From assembly GCA_004297305.1 (NCBI GenBank), contig SCTR01000007.1:229586-293585 (forward strand): DNA of 64,000 nucleotides. Direction: 5' to 3'. Below are positions 62,222 through 64,000 of this stretch, piece after piece (the stretch's first letter is position 1; the number at the start of each line of letters is the position of its first letter). Both the position numbers and the translations under genes were made by a program. Under the pieces are notes generated by a model. That model ran no database searches. It was not told the origin of the DNA and was given only the letters and a program-made list of their open reading frames with translations. Origin of the DNA: Actinomycetota bacterium (GTDB taxonomy: Bacteria > Actinomycetota > Actinomycetes > S36-B12 > FW305-bin1).

Positions 62222-64000
62222 ATGGCCCAGCACAATTCCTGGAGCACGCTGCGGTCGTACACCCGCGACTCGTCGGTCAAGAACCGGCGGGTCAGCCGGG
62301 CGACGTTCCGGCGGATCCTCGGGTTCGCTCGCCCCTACCGCGCTCTGGTCGCCGGATTCCTCGTGATCCTGGTGATCGAGGCGGTGCTCGGGGTGGCGCA
62401 GCCGTTGCTGTTCAAGCGGATCGTCGACGACGGGATCAGCGTCGGCAACAGCACGGTCGTGACGGTCTGCGCCCTGCTCGTGGTCGTTTTGGCCCTCGCC
62501 GATGCCGGACTCGGCCTGCTGGGACGGCTGGTGTCCTCCCGGATCGGCGAGGGCCTCATCTTCGACCTGCGAACCCGCGTCTACACACACGTCCAGGCGC
62601 AGTCGGTCGCGTTCTTCACCCGGGCCCAGACCGGAGCCCTGGTCTCGCGCCTCAACAACGACGTCGTCGGTGCGCAACAGGCGTTCACCTCCACCCTCAG
62701 CGGTCTGGTCGGCAACCTCATCAGTGTCGTGGTGACGCTGGCCACGATGCTGTGGCTGTCCTGGCAGATCACCATCGCGGCGCTGGTGCTGCTCCCGCTG
62801 TTCCTGCTGCCGGCGCGCTGGATGGGTCGCCGGCTGCAGGCGCTCACCAGGGAACAGATGCAGCTGAACGCCGAGATGAGCACCCAGATGACCGAACGGT
62901 TCAACGTCGCCGGCGCGCTGCTGGTGAAACTGTTCGGTCGGCCGGCCGAGGAGGACGAGGTCTTCGCCGGGCGGGCGGGTCGGGTCCGGGACATCGGCGT
63001 CCGTATCGCGATGGCCAACCGGTACTTCTTCACCGCCCTGACGCTGGTCGCGATGCTGGCGACGGCCCTGGTGTACGGCGTCGGCGGCAACCTGGTGATC
63101 AACGGGACGCTGACCCTGGGCACGCTGCTGGCCCTGGCGGCCCTGCTCGGCCAGCTGTACGGCCCGTTGACCGCGCTGTCCAACGTCCGGGTGGACGTGA
63201 TGACCGCACTGGTGTCCTTCGAGCGCGTCTTCGAAGTGCTCGACCTGCCGCCCCTGGTGGCCGAACCCGAGCGGCCCCAGCCGTTGCCGGCCGGTCCGGT
63301 CGCGGTGGAGTTCGAGCACGTGGCATTCCGCTATCCGAGTGTGGACGAAGTGTCGCTGGCCTCGTTGGAGTCGGTCGCGCGCACCACCGGACGTGCTGTC
63401 CCGCAACAGGTCCTGCACGACGTGAGCTTTACCGCTGCGCCTGGGCAGCTCGTCGCCCTGGTCGGCCCGTCAGGCGCCGGCAAGACGACGATCACCGCCC
63501 TGGTGTCGCGGCTCTACGACGTCACCGCCGGCGCCGTCCGGGTGGGCGGGGTCGACGTCCGGGACCTGTCGGCGGCCTCGCTGCAGCGCACCGTCGGCGT
63601 CGTGACGCAGGACGCCCACATGTTCCACGACACGATCCGGGCCAACCTGCTCTACGCCCGACCTGACGCCACCGAGGCCCAACTGCTCGCGGCCTGCCGC
63701 GACGCCCAGGTCGCCGATCTGCTCGCCGCCTTGCCGGACGGCCTCGACACGGTCGTCGGTGACCGCGGCTACCGGCTGTCCGGCGGGGAGAAGCAACGGC
63801 TCGCGCTGGCTCGGCTGCTGCTGAAGGCGCCGGCGGTCGTCGTCCTGGACGAGGCGACGGCCCACCTGGACAGCGAGAGCGAGCTGGCCGTCCAACGTGC
63901 GCTGGACACCGCGCTGACCGGTCGTACCTCGCTGGTCATCGCCCACCGGCTGTCAACGATCCGCGAGGCGGACCTCATCCTGGTCGTGGACGACGGGGAG
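62222..64000 (+). CDS. ABC exporter, fused membrane and ATPase domains (cut by window end)
   Basis: 593 residues are visible of a half-transporter of the MsbA/multidrug type. Six helices (about 38-300) include VAGFLVILVIEAVLGVAQPLLFKRIVDDGI and the coupling motif VSRLNNDVVGAQQAFTSTLSG. The ATPase part has an A-loop in FEHVAFRYPSV, then an insert of about 25 residues (VSLASLESVARTTGRAVPQQ) not typical of the family. Walker A VGPSGAGKTTITALVSRLYD, signature LSGGEKQRLALARLLL, Walker B VVVLDEATAHLD and the switch IAHRLSTIREADLILV follow. The frame is open at 64000, so only the last part is missing. ATG 62222 has GGAAAGG upstream. Confidence 0.92.
   Translation, partial: MAQHNSWSTLRSYTRDSSVKNRRVSRATFRRILGFARPYRALVAGFLVILVIEAVLGVAQPLLFKRIVDDGISVGNSTVVTVCALLVVVLALADAGLGLLGRLVSSRIGEGLIFDLRTRVYTHVQAQSVAFFTRAQTGALVSRLNNDVVGAQQAFTSTLSGLVGNLISVVVTLATMLWLSWQITIAALVLLPLFLLPARWMGRRLQALTREQMQLNAEMSTQMTERFNVAGALLVKLFGRPAEEDEVFAGRAGRVRDIGVRIAMANRYFFTALTLVAMLATALVYGVGGNLVINGTLTLGTLLALAALLGQLYGPLTALSNVRVDVMTALVSFERVFEVLDLPPLVAEPERPQPLPAGPVAVEFEHVAFRYPSVDEVSLASLESVARTTGRAVPQQVLHDVSFTAAPGQLVALVGPSGAGKTTITALVSRLYDVTAGAVRVGGVDVRDLSAASLQRTVGVVTQDAHMFHDTIRANLLYARPDATEAQLLAACRDAQVADLLAALPDGLDTVVGDRGYRLSGGEKQRLALARLLLKAPAVVVLDEATAHLDSESELAVQRALDTALTGRTSLVIAHRLSTIREADLILVVDDGE

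Overview
The window is very GC-rich, gene-dense chromosomal DNA from a high-GC actinobacterium (class Actinomycetia). Markers for this are WhiA, RbpA, OpcA next to zwf, the SufR-SufBDCSU-SufT operon, the PGKGP loop of EF-P, an ANTAR regulator of PdtaR type, frequent GTG starts, ATGA/GTGA gene overlaps, and many genes with a TAnnnT -10 box only 6-8 bases before the start codon (leaderless transcripts). The genus cannot be fixed from what I see. No rRNA, CRISPR array, IS element or prophage was found.

Layout. 1-352: 5' part of a membrane protein (minus strand). 407-2580: pepQ, efp, nusB. 2785-4470: a GMC-family oxidoreductase. 4527-10164: a two-component system (minus) divergent from a lipoprotein, membrane-fusion adaptor, ABC ATPase and MacB-type permease; a four-half-site operator lies between them. 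10332-11953: two clpP paralogues (the second without its catalytic Ser) and a convergent PopR/ClgR-type regulator ending in Ala-Ala; matching palindromes lie upstream of both clpP and popR. 12117-12926: an aldo/keto reductase lacking an internal segment. 13008-15110: tRNA-Leu(CAA), pdtaR, a GNAT gene behind a possible leaderless mini-ORF, and a thioesterase. 15135-33203: a DNA-repair and housekeeping block (polA, alpha/beta-hydrolase lipoprotein, methyltransferase, rpsA with a strong terminator, coaE, uvrB, TerC, a DksA-type zinc-finger protein, a metallo-hydrolase, uvrA, a Rieske lipoprotein, uvrC). 33200-39859: rapZ, yvcK, whiA, gap, pgk, tpiA, secG, rbpA. 39907-46484 (minus): tkt, tal, zwf, opcA, pgl, the oxidative and non-oxidative pentose phosphate operon. 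46862-53775: ctaB, a second two-component system, a proline/serine-rich exported protein, ctaA and an ABC exporter pair. 53916-60090: sufR, sufB, sufD, sufC, sufS, sufU, sufT. 60143-64000: an ABC-F ATPase, a 69-residue HTH protein and an ABC exporter cut by the window end.

How the genes work together. UvrA, UvrB, UvrC and PolA are the nucleotide-excision-repair set. Gap, Pgk and Tpi form lower glycolysis next to the RapZ/YvcK/WhiA regulators. CtaA and CtaB make heme A for cytochrome oxidase. The Suf proteins build Fe-S clusters and SufR probably senses them.

The most unusual signals are: (1) the PopR-ClpP module with paired operators, a degron-like regulator tail and a dead ClpP subunit; (2) a 47-bp duplication of the opcA/pgl junction that makes a 16-codon relay ORF with ATGA overlaps at both ends; (3) short tandem repeats, often of about 17-bp period, that start at or span stop codons at many gene ends; (4) a uniform leaderless-promoter architecture.
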